From CAVVEQ01 sp963804865 (lineage in GTDB: Bacteria; Chloroflexota; Anaerolineae; Anaerolineales; Anaerolineaceae): 64,000 bases of DNA. The position numbers were made by a program, and so were the translations under genes. The stretch is taken from contig CAWDSH010000026.1 of NCBI GenBank assembly GCA_963804865.1, positions 1 to 64,000 of the forward strand. Direction: 5' to 3'. How positions within the stretch are numbered: the first letter of the stretch is position 1; every line of letters begins with the position of its first letter. Below the pieces are notes generated by a model that was given only the letters and a program-made list of their open reading frames with translations, had not been told where the DNA came from and did no database searches. This document shows positions 53,478 to 63,055 of this stretch, in pieces.

Positions 53478-54077
53478 CTATATTGTATACCGCATGATGA
53501 GCTGTGTTTCGGAAGCGTCCGCCACCTTTTTGAAGCCAGCTGCGCGGAAGACGGAGGCGATTCCCATATAACCCCTAGAACCAGTCAGTTTCCTACCAGC
53601 CAGCAGGTGCGACCGCAGGTCCACGGGGTAACCTTCCACCACCTTCGCGCCGTGCTCCCCGGCATACGCGACCGCGCCTTTCAACAGGGCAGCCATCACC
53701 CCTTTTTGACGGTAAGCGCGCTTGATAAAGAAGCAGACGATCGACCAAACCGGCTGGTCGTCCACGCGCTTGAGCGTGCGGGAGCGCTCCAGACCGCGGA
53801 AATCCTCCCGCGGACCCATCGAGCACCAGCCAATGGGCTCGCCATCGATATACGCAAGCAGCCCCGGCGCAAGTTTTCTCCCGGTCAGCTCCTTCAGCGC
53901 CGCCCGGGTGCCCTCACCCTCGATCTGGTTGAATTCTTTGAACGGCAGCCGCCAGAACATGCACCAGCACCCGGCGGATGCGCCATATTTGCCGAAAAGA
54001 AGCTCAAGATCGTTCCAGCGATCTGCGGTGGCAGGAATGATCTCCAGTCTTGCATTATTCAAAGATTGAGTTTTCAT
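53478..54077 (-). CDS. GNAT-family acetyltransferase
   Basis: An intact 199-residue protein. NDLELLFGKYGASAGCWCMF near the N terminus, FFIKRAYRQKGVMAALLKGA (acetyl-CoA loop) and YMGIASVFRAAGFKKVADAS near the end define it. This subgroup is common in Chloroflexota. The start at 54077 has a weak site. The acceptor is unknown. Confidence 0.88.
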   Translation of the reverse strand: MKTQSLNNARLEIIPATADRWNDLELLFGKYGASAGCWCMFWRLPFKEFNQIEGEGTRAALKELTGRKLAPGLLAYIDGEPIGWCSMGPREDFRGLERSRTLKRVDDQPVWSIVCFFIKRAYRQKGVMAALLKGAVAYAGEHGAKVVEGYPVDLRSHLLAGRKLTGSRGYMGIASVFRAAGFKKVADASETQLIMRYTI

Positions 54078-54115
54078 CGGAAAGCTCTTATTCAAATAGG
54101 ATATTTGCAAGAATT

Positions 54116-55054
54116 TTATATCAATACAAGAATTTTTTTGATCGCCGGCGATGGCAGCCCGGATTTCCTAACCAGGTCCAGCAGCTCCCTGGAAAGCTGG
54201 CGCACTTCATCCGGCGCCTGCGAACAGTGCCAGGCGATGCCGATCTCCCCCAGCCGGGAGGAAAGCAGCTTGCGGAAGATCATCACCAAGACGAACTTCG
54301 GGAGGTATTTATACACATTCGTGCTGGGTGGCGTGATCTTGCGTCCATTAGCGCGGAGCACCTCAATCGTTTCCCTCATCGCGTCGATCACCAGGTTCAG
54401 ATCCGCCGTTGACCTGGCAAGGGCATAATTATCGCACTTGTATTGAAGCACGAGGTTCCCAATGGGTGCCACGAGCGCCGAGTGGGTGGCAAGCCAATCC
54501 ACCATGCGATCTGAGATCACGGCATGGAAACCGGCCTGCCGCAGGATCGCCACCAGCTGCTCCAGCCTGGGAGTGGTTGTGCCGTTCACCTCTCCGAAGG
54601 GAGTCTGTGATTTTTCGAGCTGGATCGCGCGGATGACCTCCCCATCCCGCTTGCCGCCGGCGAAGACGAAGCCCAGCATGACCCTGCTCTCGCCGAGCGC
54701 CTGGATGAATTCATCCGGTCCGGTGGGATTATTGATCATGAAGACGACATTGGGGGACTTGTTTTTTGCAAGGACTGGCAGCAGGTCGGGAACCTGGTTT
54801 TTGCGGACAACGACCAGGATGTAATCGTAGATATCAGCCGGTTTTAAGGAGTCGATAATGGGTACTCTGGTCACGGTCCGCGTGTTTTTAAGAGGATCCT
54901 CGATGATGATCCCTTCGTCCCGCAGCTCACCGTACCGCTTTCCGCGGGCAAGAACGGACACGTTGATGCCGGCATTGTGCAGTCCGACCGCGCAGACCGA
55001 TCCGTTCACGCCCGCGCCGATGACCAGAATTCTTGCATTATCGATTTCCATCAT
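54116..55054 (-). CDS. Ketopantoate reductase-like (PanE/ApbA family)
   Basis: An intact 312-residue protein. ARILVIGAGVNGSVCAVGLH is the NADP Rossmann motif. DYILVVVRKNQVPDLLPVLA and VVFMINNPTGPDEFIQALGE follow the ApbA fold. The C-terminal half is long and not a perfect match to pantoate enzymes, so another 2-oxoacid may be the substrate. The start at 55054 follows GGGAGG. Confidence 0.87.
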   Translation of the reverse strand: MMEIDNARILVIGAGVNGSVCAVGLHNAGINVSVLARGKRYGELRDEGIIIEDPLKNTRTVTRVPIIDSLKPADIYDYILVVVRKNQVPDLLPVLAKNKSPNVVFMINNPTGPDEFIQALGESRVMLGFVFAGGKRDGEVIRAIQLEKSQTPFGEVNGTTTPRLEQLVAILRQAGFHAVISDRMVDWLATHSALVAPIGNLVLQYKCDNYALARSTADLNLVIDAMRETIEVLRANGRKITPPSTNVYKYLPKFVLVMIFRKLLSSRLGEIGIAWHCSQAPDEVRQLSRELLDLVRKSGLPSPAIKKILVLI

Positions 55055-55078
55055 ACCCCTCCCATACCACTCAAATAA

Positions 55079-55113
55079 AATTGACGTGGGGATTCCCCCA
55101 CCCCACGTCAATT
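55079..55113 (-). terminator. Terminator after the DUF333 lipoprotein
   Basis: Thirteen-base arms AATTGACGTGGGG and CCCCACGTCAATT, followed by a T-rich tract on the minus strand. Confidence 0.88.
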
Positions 55114-55152
55114 ATCTTACTCCTCTTTCCAGAAGCGCGTCAGGTTTATAAG

Positions 55153-55932
55153 TTAGTCATCAAACCGTATGCTCTCCAGGAAATGGTTATACAGCTCCCA
55201 ATCCTCCTTGTAGCCGGTATGCAGGATAACGATCTGGTAGAGCTGACCGTTCTTGATGAAATAATATTTATCATTGTTGTAGCTCTGCCCGCTGCCGGAG
55301 TCATAGCGCAGATGGATGACGGTGAGCCCGGCGATTTGCACGTCTGGCATGCGTTCATCCGGGGCTCCAGCGGAATACAGGTGGTTATCGCTAAGCCACT
55401 GCTCCAGGTTTGTACCCTCGGGCGGACGGAATTCAGCCTGGCTCGGAGCACCGAAATAGATCATCGGCCAGATCTCTCCATCCACTTCCGCGCCCTCGAT
55501 ATTCAACCCGTCGGGGGAATTATCATCAAAGCGCAAGGCTGTATCCGCCGGGTAATGGAATTCATAACCCAGCTCCTCGTAGCGGAAGACCTTGCAGCCA
55601 TCGGCGGCGATCTCGATGGTGGGCTCAACGGACTGTTCCGTTACGGGCTCTGCAGACGGTTCAACTTCCTCAACCAGCGAATCACCGGGGCTGCACTCGC
55701 CGCGGAAATAAGCCCATTCCTCGCACTCGCTGCCATCCGGGAAAATGCAGACACCGTACTGACCTCCCGCGGCATCCTCGCGCATCTCCAGCGTGCCCCC
55801 GTTTTCCTCGCAGAAGACTGATGCCGGGTTGGGCATGCCAACTTCCTGCTGCTCAGTCTCCGGCTGCACGCTGGTACAGGCAGCAAGGAGCACCGCCGCC
55901 AATATCAATCCAAAAATCATCTTTCGTTTCAT
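55153..55932 (-). CDS. Lipoprotein with DUF333 and PsbP-like domains
   Basis: An intact 259-residue protein. The signal KMIFGLILAAVLLAAC is a lipobox. Residues about 30-75 (NPASVFCEENGGTLEMREDA, GVCIFPDGSECEEWAYFRGE) match the DUF333 haemolysin-associated domain. The rest (EELGYEFHYPADTALRFDDN and more) resembles the same PsbP-like domain as the one at the N terminus of the 11209 gene. Surface-exposed; function unknown. Confidence 0.82.
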   Translation of the reverse strand: MKRKMIFGLILAAVLLAACTSVQPETEQQEVGMPNPASVFCEENGGTLEMREDAAGGQYGVCIFPDGSECEEWAYFRGECSPGDSLVEEVEPSAEPVTEQSVEPTIEIAADGCKVFRYEELGYEFHYPADTALRFDDNSPDGLNIEGAEVDGEIWPMIYFGAPSQAEFRPPEGTNLEQWLSDNHLYSAGAPDERMPDVQIAGLTVIHLRYDSGSGQSYNNDKYYFIKNGQLYQIVILHTGYKEDWELYNHFLESIRFDD

Positions 55933-56073
55933 GGTAACCTCCCCAAACAACAGAATATAAACCAATTTGATCACCCGGGCAAATTGGTCAGATTTGTGAA
56001 CCGGATTTCTTTATTGACGAAGATCGAACAGGAAAAGTTCCCGCCTGTCCCAGCGGTCGAGATATAGAAATGG

Positions 56074-57920
56074 TTACGGATTTGGAATGATCCTCGCAGC
56101 GATATCGCGGGAAAAGTCAGGGACAGGGATGGTGAGGGTATGATCCGTTACGGTGACGACCTCCTCTTCCAACCACTTGGCCCCTTGCGGATCGAACCAC
56201 CTGACGGTGTAATTCCCCGTCTTTCATTTCATTCAGGGTGAGTACCTGCCCGCCGATGGGCAGCGGCGCCCGCCCGCCAGCCGCCTGGACGGTGTATTCG
56301 CTGCTGCGCAGCCAGATCAGCGAGATCCTCTCCCTGCAATCCCATCCCGATCGCCTCCCCCGCTTTTCCATTCTCTCCGCTGATCTGGATCGCGGTGAAC
56401 GGTTGATATTGGCTCAGGTCTACGTCTTCGATGAACCGACTCAATCCCTTGAAGTGATACCAGAGGTTGTATTGCTCGATGATATCCGAAAACCAGTATA
56501 AGCCAGCACCTCCATACCCGGCGAAGGTGGTAGCCCAGATGCCGTTGTGTAAATGGATGCCTGCCTTATCCAGGGTATCCCCGCTGGCATCCGATGCATA
56601 ACCGAATTCTCCCAGAATGACTGGTTTGGGTGGAAAGGTCTCCGACCATGCCTGAAACTCCTGGAGGGCGCGGTCGCCCAGGTCATGATTGGGCGACTTG
56701 ATCTGGTTGGTATATTCATGTTTCTGAACGATATCCAGCTCTTCCAGCTGCCAGATGGGAGAGCGATCCTTGATGGCATAGCTGTTTGTGGTCAGGTGAC
56801 GGTTGACATCCCGCTCGCGCAAGTGGGCGGTCACCTCCTGCAGCCAGGGGATCAAATCCTCGTCCTTGATGGGGGTCAGGTTGACCTCGTTCCACCATTC
56901 CCAGGCGAGCAGATTGGGTGAATATCCCCAGCGGTTGATGATGTAGTTCAATCGCTGCTCAAAAAGTTTTATGGCCTCGGGATTGGTTGCGAATTCCTCC
57001 GGGCTGGCAAGGGGTCCTCCTTGTTTCTGGTTATACGGGTTGATCCCCCATTCGGCTTGCTCCCAGGTGCTGAAATCCAGGCAGTTAAGCAGCACCAGGT
57101 CGATATAGATATCGCGTTCCTCCGCCATTTTGAAAACCTGGTCCAGCAGCCAGGCTTCCTTCTGACGGTCATCGTAGTTGCCCAGACCGGTATCCATCCC
57201 TTCGATGGCGAACGACCAGCGCGCCATCCATACGCGCAGGGTGTTGCCGCCGTTGTTGTGCAGGGAGATCATCGCCTGTTGATACGTTTTCAGCGGCTCG
57301 CAGGTCCCGCACCACCAGGCGTAATTCATGCCGATGGGGAAAAAGAAATCCCCATTGTCATACGCGAAGTAACGCGGATTTTCGGGGTGGAAGCGGATAA
57401 AACCGCGATTGGTGGAGATCTCGACTTCGAAAGTCACAGGCTCGCTGACCAATCCCAAAGCCGGGATATGAGCGATGGCGGTCCACATGCCCGTTTCAGT
57501 GGGAGTGAACCTGGCTTTCCAGCCGGGTTCCCCAATTCTGGCTTTGTTTTTCAGAGAGAAATCCTGGTACCAGAAAGCACCAATATCAACCTCTTTGCCG
57601 GAGGGAGAAGTAAAACGGACGCGAAGATCCAGTTCCTCGGGATCGTATGGATTCTCGACAGCGATGATCGTGCTAATATCAAGCTCGAGCACATCATAAA
57701 GACCAACAGTCGTTGTAGATAATGAGGTAATGGCAAGGTCAGCGGCTGGGGTGCCAGTGACTGCCGGTAGTGTGGGAAGCTCCTTCGTGGGCGGTGCAAT
57801 GAAAATTGTGGCAGTCGCGGTTGGCAGTATTGTGACTCGTTGGCGGGGTGGCTGGATGGTGCATCCTACAAGAAAGAAAAGGACTAGAAAGATTTGGAAC
57901 CACTTTTTAGAATTCTTCAT
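56074..57920 (-). CDS. Glycoside hydrolase (GH5/cellulase-like) lipoprotein with N-terminal DUF5060-like domain (two frameshifts near the end)
   Basis: About 615 residues. The signal WFQIFLVLFFLVGC is followed by a linker and a beta-sandwich (DUF5060-like, VRFTSPSGKEVDIGAFWYQD). The TIM barrel has YAWWCGTCEPLKTYQQAMIS, LLAWEWWNEVNLTPIKDEDL (acid/base Glu) and PKPVILGEFGYASDASGD (nucleophile Glu). The open frame ends wrongly near 56229. Coding continues after shifts near 56330 and 56225 with NYTVRWFDPQGAKWLEEEVV and ends RIIPNP at 56074. It should cut a plant or microbial polysaccharide outside the cell. Confidence 0.82.
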
Positions 57921-57955
57921 AGCCCTCTCTCTTTAACAGATAGATTGGCGAGTTT

Positions 57956-58680
57956 CTAAATCCACCCCAAATCGGATAGCTGCGGGAAGCCGCGGAAGTA
58001 TATTCCCCAACCACACAAAATTACGAGGGTAACCAGGAAGGCAACGAAAAAGAATGCCATCACAGGTTGTTGAGAGAGCTTCTTTCGTCCCCAAAACAAG
58101 GATCGCCAAAGTGAAAACCAGGGAAAAGGGCAAGCCCAATGGCACCGTCTGACCCTCCAAAAAAATGAGGAAGCATTTGATGCCATATAACAACCCGGCT
58201 GTGATCGCCATCCCCCATTGGGTGGCACTGCCAGCAGGTTTGCCCCATTCCCGCCAGACCAGCAAGACAGCCAGGCTGACTACGCCAAAATGCCACATGT
58301 AGTGGCTGAGATGCTCATCCATGAAATAGGTGAGAGAGTAGATGGGTGTACCCAGGATATCAATCACCTGCTGCTCCTTCAAGCCTTCAGCCAGGTTGTT
58401 GATCGAGTTGGCCGCCAGGTGCATTCCCTGCCCCGCCACCCACAGCGAAGCCAGCACCATGAAGATGATTTCCTGAACCCGTTTCGGCTCTTCACCGGAT
58501 GAATCCCTGAATAAGATCCAGTAAATGGGAATCAAAACCAACGGCGTGAAGAAGATCCAAGGCATCCTGAACACTCATCAGCGGGTACAGCGGAAATGGG
58601 ATGCGAAAGAAAATCAGCAGGAGAAAGAAAACGATCGAGCAAAGAGTGAACACCAGCGTCAGAAGCGAAAGCCTTTTCAT
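57956..58680 (-). CDS. Hypothetical integral membrane protein (two frameshifts)
   Basis: About 240 residues with six or more helices. The start MKRLSLLTLVFTLCSIVFFL at 58680 is followed by a frame change near 58565, after which coding runs WIFFTPLVLIPIYWILFRDS, DEHLSHYMWHFGVVSLAVLL and ITAGLLYGIKCFLIFLEGQT. A second change near 58080 leads to the end QPVMAFFFVAFLVTLVILCG and FPQLSDLGWI. I do not recognise it. It lies 35 nt before the glycoside hydrolase on the same strand. Confidence 0.65.
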
Positions 58681-58750
58681 CACAACCCTCCGTGCCAAGA
58701 TGAATATGAAAAGGAACGCGTTTGATCGATGTAAGCTCTGTTGACTCTGC

Positions 58751-58783
58751 CCCGGCAGTACGTCTAAACTCCCCGCTGCCGGG
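58751..58783. other. Hairpin in a divergent intergenic region
   Basis: Arms CCCGGCAG and CTGCCGGG around a 17-nt loop, between the divergent genes at 58680 and 58876. There is no T-run. Confidence 0.4.
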
Positions 58784-58875
58784 ACAAATCGCTAATCAAT
58801 AATATAGCACGGAAAATTATGAATGGTTCATCCAGTTTTTCCACATTCATCGCTATAATTTCACCATCATGACAT

Positions 58876-59794
58876 ATGAATCCGCTCAACCTGCCACCCG
58901 TTCTCATCTCCAACATCCGCTCCGCGTTTGGCGCGAGAGGGGAAGCCTGGCTCGAAGCCCTGCCTGACCTGCTCGAGCGAGACCGCCCACCGCTGGAATC
59001 TGACGCTCTCCCCGCCCTTCGACGCGCTCTCCTACAACTACGTCTGCCCGGTGCGCTGCGCGGATGGCAGCGAGGCGGTGCTCAAGCTGGGCGTGCCCGA
59101 CCCCGAGCTGACCAGCGAGATCGCTGCGCTGCAGCTCTATGCCGGTCACGGCGCCGCCCGCCTGCTGCAGGCCGATGCGGAAAAAGGCGCGCTGCTGCTG
59201 GAACGCCTGCGTCCCGGCAGGATGCTGGCTGAGATGGAGGACGATGACCACGCGACGGAGATCGGCGCGGAGGTGATGAAAGCGCTCTGGCGCCCCGCCC
59301 CGCCGGAGAACCGCTTCCTCACCATCGAGGGCTGGGCAGCCGGGTTGAAGAAGATCCCCGAACGCTTCCCGCAGGGCAGCCCCCTGCCGCAGGAGCTGGT
59401 CGACCTGGCAAACGGGCTCTTCGCCGAGCTTTTACCCTCTCAAACCACGCGCATGGTGCTGCACGGCGATTTCCATCACTACAACGTGCTCTCCTCGGGA
59501 GAAGGCTGGCTGGCGATCGATCCCAAGGGCCTGCTGGCTGAACCGGAATACGAGGTCACTTCCTTTCTGCGCAATCCCTTCGACCTGGTGGAGCGCCCCG
59601 ACGCGCTGCGGGTGACCGAAAGGCGCATCGCCATCCTGTGCGAGCGGTTGGGCTTCGACCGCAAACGAGTCCGCAAATGGGCCATCGCGCACGCGGTGCT
59701 CTCCGCCTGGTGGGACGTGGAGTTCGATGGCGATAGCTCCCGGGCATCCGGCAGCCTGCGCTGCGCCGAGATCTTTCAGAAGGTGAAGGTGTAA
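58876..59794 (+). CDS. Aminoglycoside/hydroxyurea-type antibiotic kinase (one frameshift)
   Basis: About 305 residues. It starts MNPLNLPPVLISNIRSAFGA. After a 1-base shift near 58995 it continues WNLTLSPPFDALSYNYVCPV, then LKLGVPDPELTSEIAALQLY. The catalytic loop is RMVLHGDFHHYNVLSSG and the metal-binding motif WLAIDPKGLLAEPEYEV. These match streptomycin 6-kinase-like (APH(6)/hur) enzymes, which inactivate antibiotics or phosphorylate related metabolites. The stop touches the start of the next gene, so it is coupled to the double-MerR regulator. Confidence 0.85.
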
Positions 59795-60577
59795 ATGCCG
59801 GATCCCGCCCTGCCCCGCTACCTGCGTACCTCCGACCTGGCGAAGGCCGCCGGCATCCATCCCAACACGGTGCGGCTCTACGAGCAATGGGGGTTCCTGC
59901 CACCCATCCCGCGCAGCCCCAAGGGTTACCGGCGCTTCACCCAGGCGCATCTCGACCAGCTGCTCCTGGCGCGCACCGCGATGAGCTGCACGGTGATCGG
60001 CGGGGACGTTCGCCGGACTGCCCTGAAGCTGATCCACACCGCTGCCGGGGGTGACCTGGGCGGCGCGCTCGAACTGGCATACGCTTTTCATGCCGCCGTT
60101 CAGGCGGAGCGTGCCCAGGCGGAAGCCGCGGCAACTTTCCTGGAACGCTGGGCGGAGGGCGGCACAGTGGAAACGTCCCAACATCTGCTCCGGATCGGGG
60201 ACGCCGCTCGCCTGCTGAACACCACCATCGATGCGCTGCGCAACTGGGAGCGCAACGGGCTGGTCACGGTTCCGCGCGATCCCGGCAACGGGTACCGCCT
60301 GTATGGCGCGGAGGAGATCGGGCGACTGCGCGTGATCCGCATGCTCATCCGCAGCGGCTACGGCTGCATGTCCATCCTGCGCATGCTCACCCTGCTGGAT
60401 GGCGGGCAGACCGACAACTTGCGCCAGGCACTGGATACGCCGGATGAGGATGACGATATCCACTACGTCACGGATCGCTGGCTCTCCACCCTGGCGGATG
60501 CCGCGGAAGCTGCCCAAAGAACGGTCGGCATGGTCGAAGACATGCTGCGTAAATCCGCGATGCAACAAACCGGATAA
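59795..60577 (+). CDS. Double MerR-type DNA-binding protein
   Basis: An intact 260-residue protein with two MerR helix-turn-helix units: LRTSDLAKAAGIHPNTVRLY followed by EQWGFLPPIPRSPKGYRRFT, and LLRIGDAARLLNTTIDALRN followed by GLVTVPRDPGNGYRLYGAEE. A long helix joins them. It could bind two half-sites within one polypeptide. It starts directly after the antibiotic-kinase stop. Direct repeats just downstream (60581-60679) may be its sites. The effector is unknown. Confidence 0.85.
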   Translation: MPDPALPRYLRTSDLAKAAGIHPNTVRLYEQWGFLPPIPRSPKGYRRFTQAHLDQLLLARTAMSCTVIGGDVRRTALKLIHTAAGGDLGGALELAYAFHAAVQAERAQAEAAATFLERWAEGGTVETSQHLLRIGDAARLLNTTIDALRNWERNGLVTVPRDPGNGYRLYGAEEIGRLRVIRMLIRSGYGCMSILRMLTLLDGGQTDNLRQALDTPDEDDDIHYVTDRWLSTLADAAEAAQRTVGMVEDMLRKSAMQQTG

Positions 60578-60580
60578 CAC

Positions 60581-60679
60581 AACCCTCCACTTGTAAACCA
60601 GGCTTTGCTTGCATACTTTAGGGGATGTGGCGGCTGGCATTCCCCGCCCGTGTCATAAACCCTCCATTAGTACACCAGG
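60581..60679. repeat. Pair of 22-bp direct repeats with internal dyad
   Basis: AACCCTCCACTTGTAAACCA-GG (60581-60602) and AACCCTCCATTAGTACACCA-GG (60658-60679) match at 19 of 22 positions and are 77 bp apart. The second lies in AACCCT ... AGGGTT, a dyad. They sit between the double-MerR gene and the M28 peptidase gene. A TAAAAT box follows the second copy. Confidence 0.7.
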
Positions 60680-60727
60680 GTTGTAAAATAGAATTGCGCG
60701 CACAAATCATCTTTTATGGAGAGGAAA

Positions 60728-61931
60728 ATGCCTTCCGAAGAAACCAAAGTCATGTCTTATATCGAAAAGCTGTGCGTGGAGATCGGTCCGCGCCTGATCG
60801 GCTCGCCCGCCAACCAGGCAGCCGCCGATTTCATGCGCGATACCTTCCGCGCCGCGGGGTTGGAGGTGGAGGAGCAGCCCTATCCCTGCACCGCCTGGGA
60901 GCATACCGCCACGCTGCTCGAGGTGGATGGCGAGCCGGTTCCCGCCATCGCCAACGCCTTCTCGCTGCCCTGCGAGGTCACCGCCCCGCTCGTCGCGCTT
61001 GGCACCGAAGCCGAGCTGGAAAAGGCGGATATCACCGGCAAGATCGCGCTGTTCTACGGCGCGCTGGCCAACCACCAGCTATCCGCCAAATCCTGGTTCC
61101 TGAAATCGGAGTACGACGAGCGCATCGTCAATTATCTTGAAACGAAAAAACCTGCCGCACTGCTCGCGCCGCCTGCCTCGTCGATGGATTACGAGCAGTT
61201 CACCGAGGACTGGGAGCTGGATATCCCCGCGGCGACCGTTCCCCGCGAGTCGCTGAACGCCATTCTGCGAAAACCCGGCGCCAGGGCGCACCTGCGCATC
61301 CAGGCGCGGCGCAGCCCCGCCACCGCGCGCAACATCGTCGCGCGCACGCCCGCGCGCGGAGATCAAGCTGGTGATCTGCGCCCATTTCGACACCTTTTAC
61401 GGCACGCCCGGAGCCGGGGATAACGGCGCCAGCGCGGGTGCGCTGCTCGCCCTGGCGGAAAGGCTGAAAGGCGAGGACCTGCCCTTCCAGCTGGAGTTCG
61501 TGGCGTTCAACGGCGAGGAAGCCCTGCCGATGGGCGATGACGAATACCTGCGCCGCGGCGGGGATGACCTGGGACGCATCCTGCTGGCGATCAACATGGA
61601 CGACATGGGCACGCTGAGCGGGACGAACAGCATCGCCATCTACTCGGCCTCGGAAGCCCTGCATGCTCACGTGGACGGGCTGGTGAAGGGTTACCCGGGC
61701 CTGGTCTGGGTGGAGCCCTGGCCTGAGAGCAACCATTCCTCGTTCTCCATGCGCGGCGTGCCGGCGCTGGCATTCGGCGGGGTCAACATCCGCCACCTGG
61801 CGCATACCCCCCAGGACACCTTCGAAAAGATCGGGGCCGGCAAGGTGATCGAGGTGATCGAAATCATCAGTGATATTGTCAGAAGCCTGGCGGGAAAACC
61901 GCTCGATTGGACGCGCCCCCCCGCAGACTGA
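60728..61931 (+). CDS. M28-family metallopeptidase (one frameshift)
   Basis: About 400 residues. The start MPSEETKVMSYIEKLCVEIG at 60728 follows GGAGAGG. A PA-like insert precedes the catalytic core. The frame shifts near 61350 in a CG-rich repeat, then reads LVICAHFDTFYGTPGAGDNG (metal His and Asp), LEFVAFNGEEALPMGDDEYL (catalytic Glu), INMDDMGT and LAHTPQDTF. No signal peptide is seen, so it is probably cytoplasmic. It may be controlled by the upstream repeats. Confidence 0.85.
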
Positions 61932-61960
61932 ATAATTAATTGAAAGTCGAAGGTAAACCC

Positions 61961-61992
61961 AAAAGGAGATGGTAAAACCATCTCCTTTTTGA
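61961..61992 (+). terminator. Terminator after the M28 peptidase gene
   Basis: Perfect arms AAAAGGAGATGG and CCATCTCCTTTT around TAAAA, with T-run. Confidence 0.92.
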
Positions 61993-62003
61993 TTCCCAGT
62001 TTT

Positions 62004-62032
62004 ATATATATGTCATAATTTGACATATATAT
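62004..62032. promoter_or_regulatory. Perfect inverted repeat upstream of the WYL regulator
   Basis: Twelve-base arms (ATATATATGTCA and TGACATATATAT) pair perfectly around TAATT. It ends 36 nt before the regulator start, so it is a likely operator (TGTCA-N5-TGACA core). Confidence 0.72.
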
Positions 62033-62068
62033 TCGTTATGCTGATCTTGCCTGAACCTAGAGGTAATG

Positions 62069-63055
62069 ATGACAAACAGTGCCACGCGATTGATCAACCT
62101 GATCATGCTCCTGCAGCGCCAGCCCAATCGAAAAGCGGGCGAGCTGGCAGATGAGCTGGGCGTATCCATCCGAACCGTGCACCGCTACTTCGGCATGCTT
62201 GAAGAGCTGGGCATCCCGCTCTATTCCGAGCGCGGTCCCGCCGGCGGGTTTTCGCTGGTGCGCGGCTACAAAATGCCGCCGCTGGTGCTCAACCCGGAGG
62301 AAGCCGTGGCGGTGGGGCTGGGCACCAGCCTGGTGGAGGAGATGTGGGGCAGGCTCTACCGGGATGCCGCCCGCGGGGCACTGGCCAAGCTGGATAACCT
62401 GCTCCCGGATGAGCAGCGCCAGGAGATCGCCTGGGCGCGCCGCGCGCTGATCGCCACCCAGCTGCACCGCGCCGGTCAGCAGGCGGAGGAGGGCGTTCTG
62501 GACAAGCTGCGCTCGGCGCTGCACGATTCCCGCAGGGTGCGCGTCACCTACGAGAACCCGCGGGATGCCAAACCCACCATCCGCGATTTCGACCCGTACG
62601 CGCTGGTGCACCGCTGGGGGCGCTGGTATACCGCCGGTTTCTGCCACCTGCGCGGCGCGCTGCGCCTGCTGCGGCTGGACCGCATCCGCGAGCTGCGCAC
62701 CCTGGATGAGAGCTTCGTCCCGCCGGCGGATTTCGACGCGCGCGCCTTCCTGGCCGCGGAGCTGCAGCCCGAGCCAACCATTAAGGCAAAGGTACGCTTC
62801 GCGCCGGAAGCCGCCGGTTTTGTCCACGACAGCTCCATCGGCTGGAGCGAGATCGAAGCCCAGCCGGATGGCTCGCTGCTCGCCACCCTGCCCGCCAGCG
62901 ACCTGGTCTTCGCTGCCAGCATGTTGATCAGCTTCGGCCCGGCGGTCACCATCCTCGATCCGGAGGAGTTGAAGCAGATGGTTGCTGAATGGGCTCGCGC
63001 GCTACTGGAGCGTTACCCGGAACAGGCAAAATCAACCCAAGGAGAAACGAAATGA
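62069..63055 (+). CDS. YafY/WYL-domain transcriptional regulator
   Basis: An intact protein of about 328 residues. The N-terminal helix-turn-helix is RKAGELADELGVSIRTVHRY. The WYL domain reads RVTYENPRDAKPTIRDFDPY and LVHRWGRWYTAGFCHLRGAL, followed by RLLRLDRIRELRTLDESF. Ligand-binding WYL regulators control stress, metabolism or phage defence genes. The start is ATG 62066 or 62069, with AGAGG upstream. The gene overlaps the next one by ATGA. Confidence 0.93.
   Translation: MTNSATRLINLIMLLQRQPNRKAGELADELGVSIRTVHRYFGMLEELGIPLYSERGPAGGFSLVRGYKMPPLVLNPEEAVAVGLGTSLVEEMWGRLYRDAARGALAKLDNLLPDEQRQEIAWARRALIATQLHRAGQQAEEGVLDKLRSALHDSRRVRVTYENPRDAKPTIRDFDPYALVHRWGRWYTAGFCHLRGALRLLRLDRIRELRTLDESFVPPADFDARAFLAAELQPEPTIKAKVRFAPEAAGFVHDSSIGWSEIEAQPDGSLLATLPASDLVFAASMLISFGPAVTILDPEELKQMVAEWARALLERYPEQAKSTQGETK

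Noticed and set aside
59432..60640. A 402-codon minus-strand open frame over the antibiotic-kinase and MerR genes
   Set aside because: It is antisense to two genes with clear motifs and is explained by high GC codon bias.
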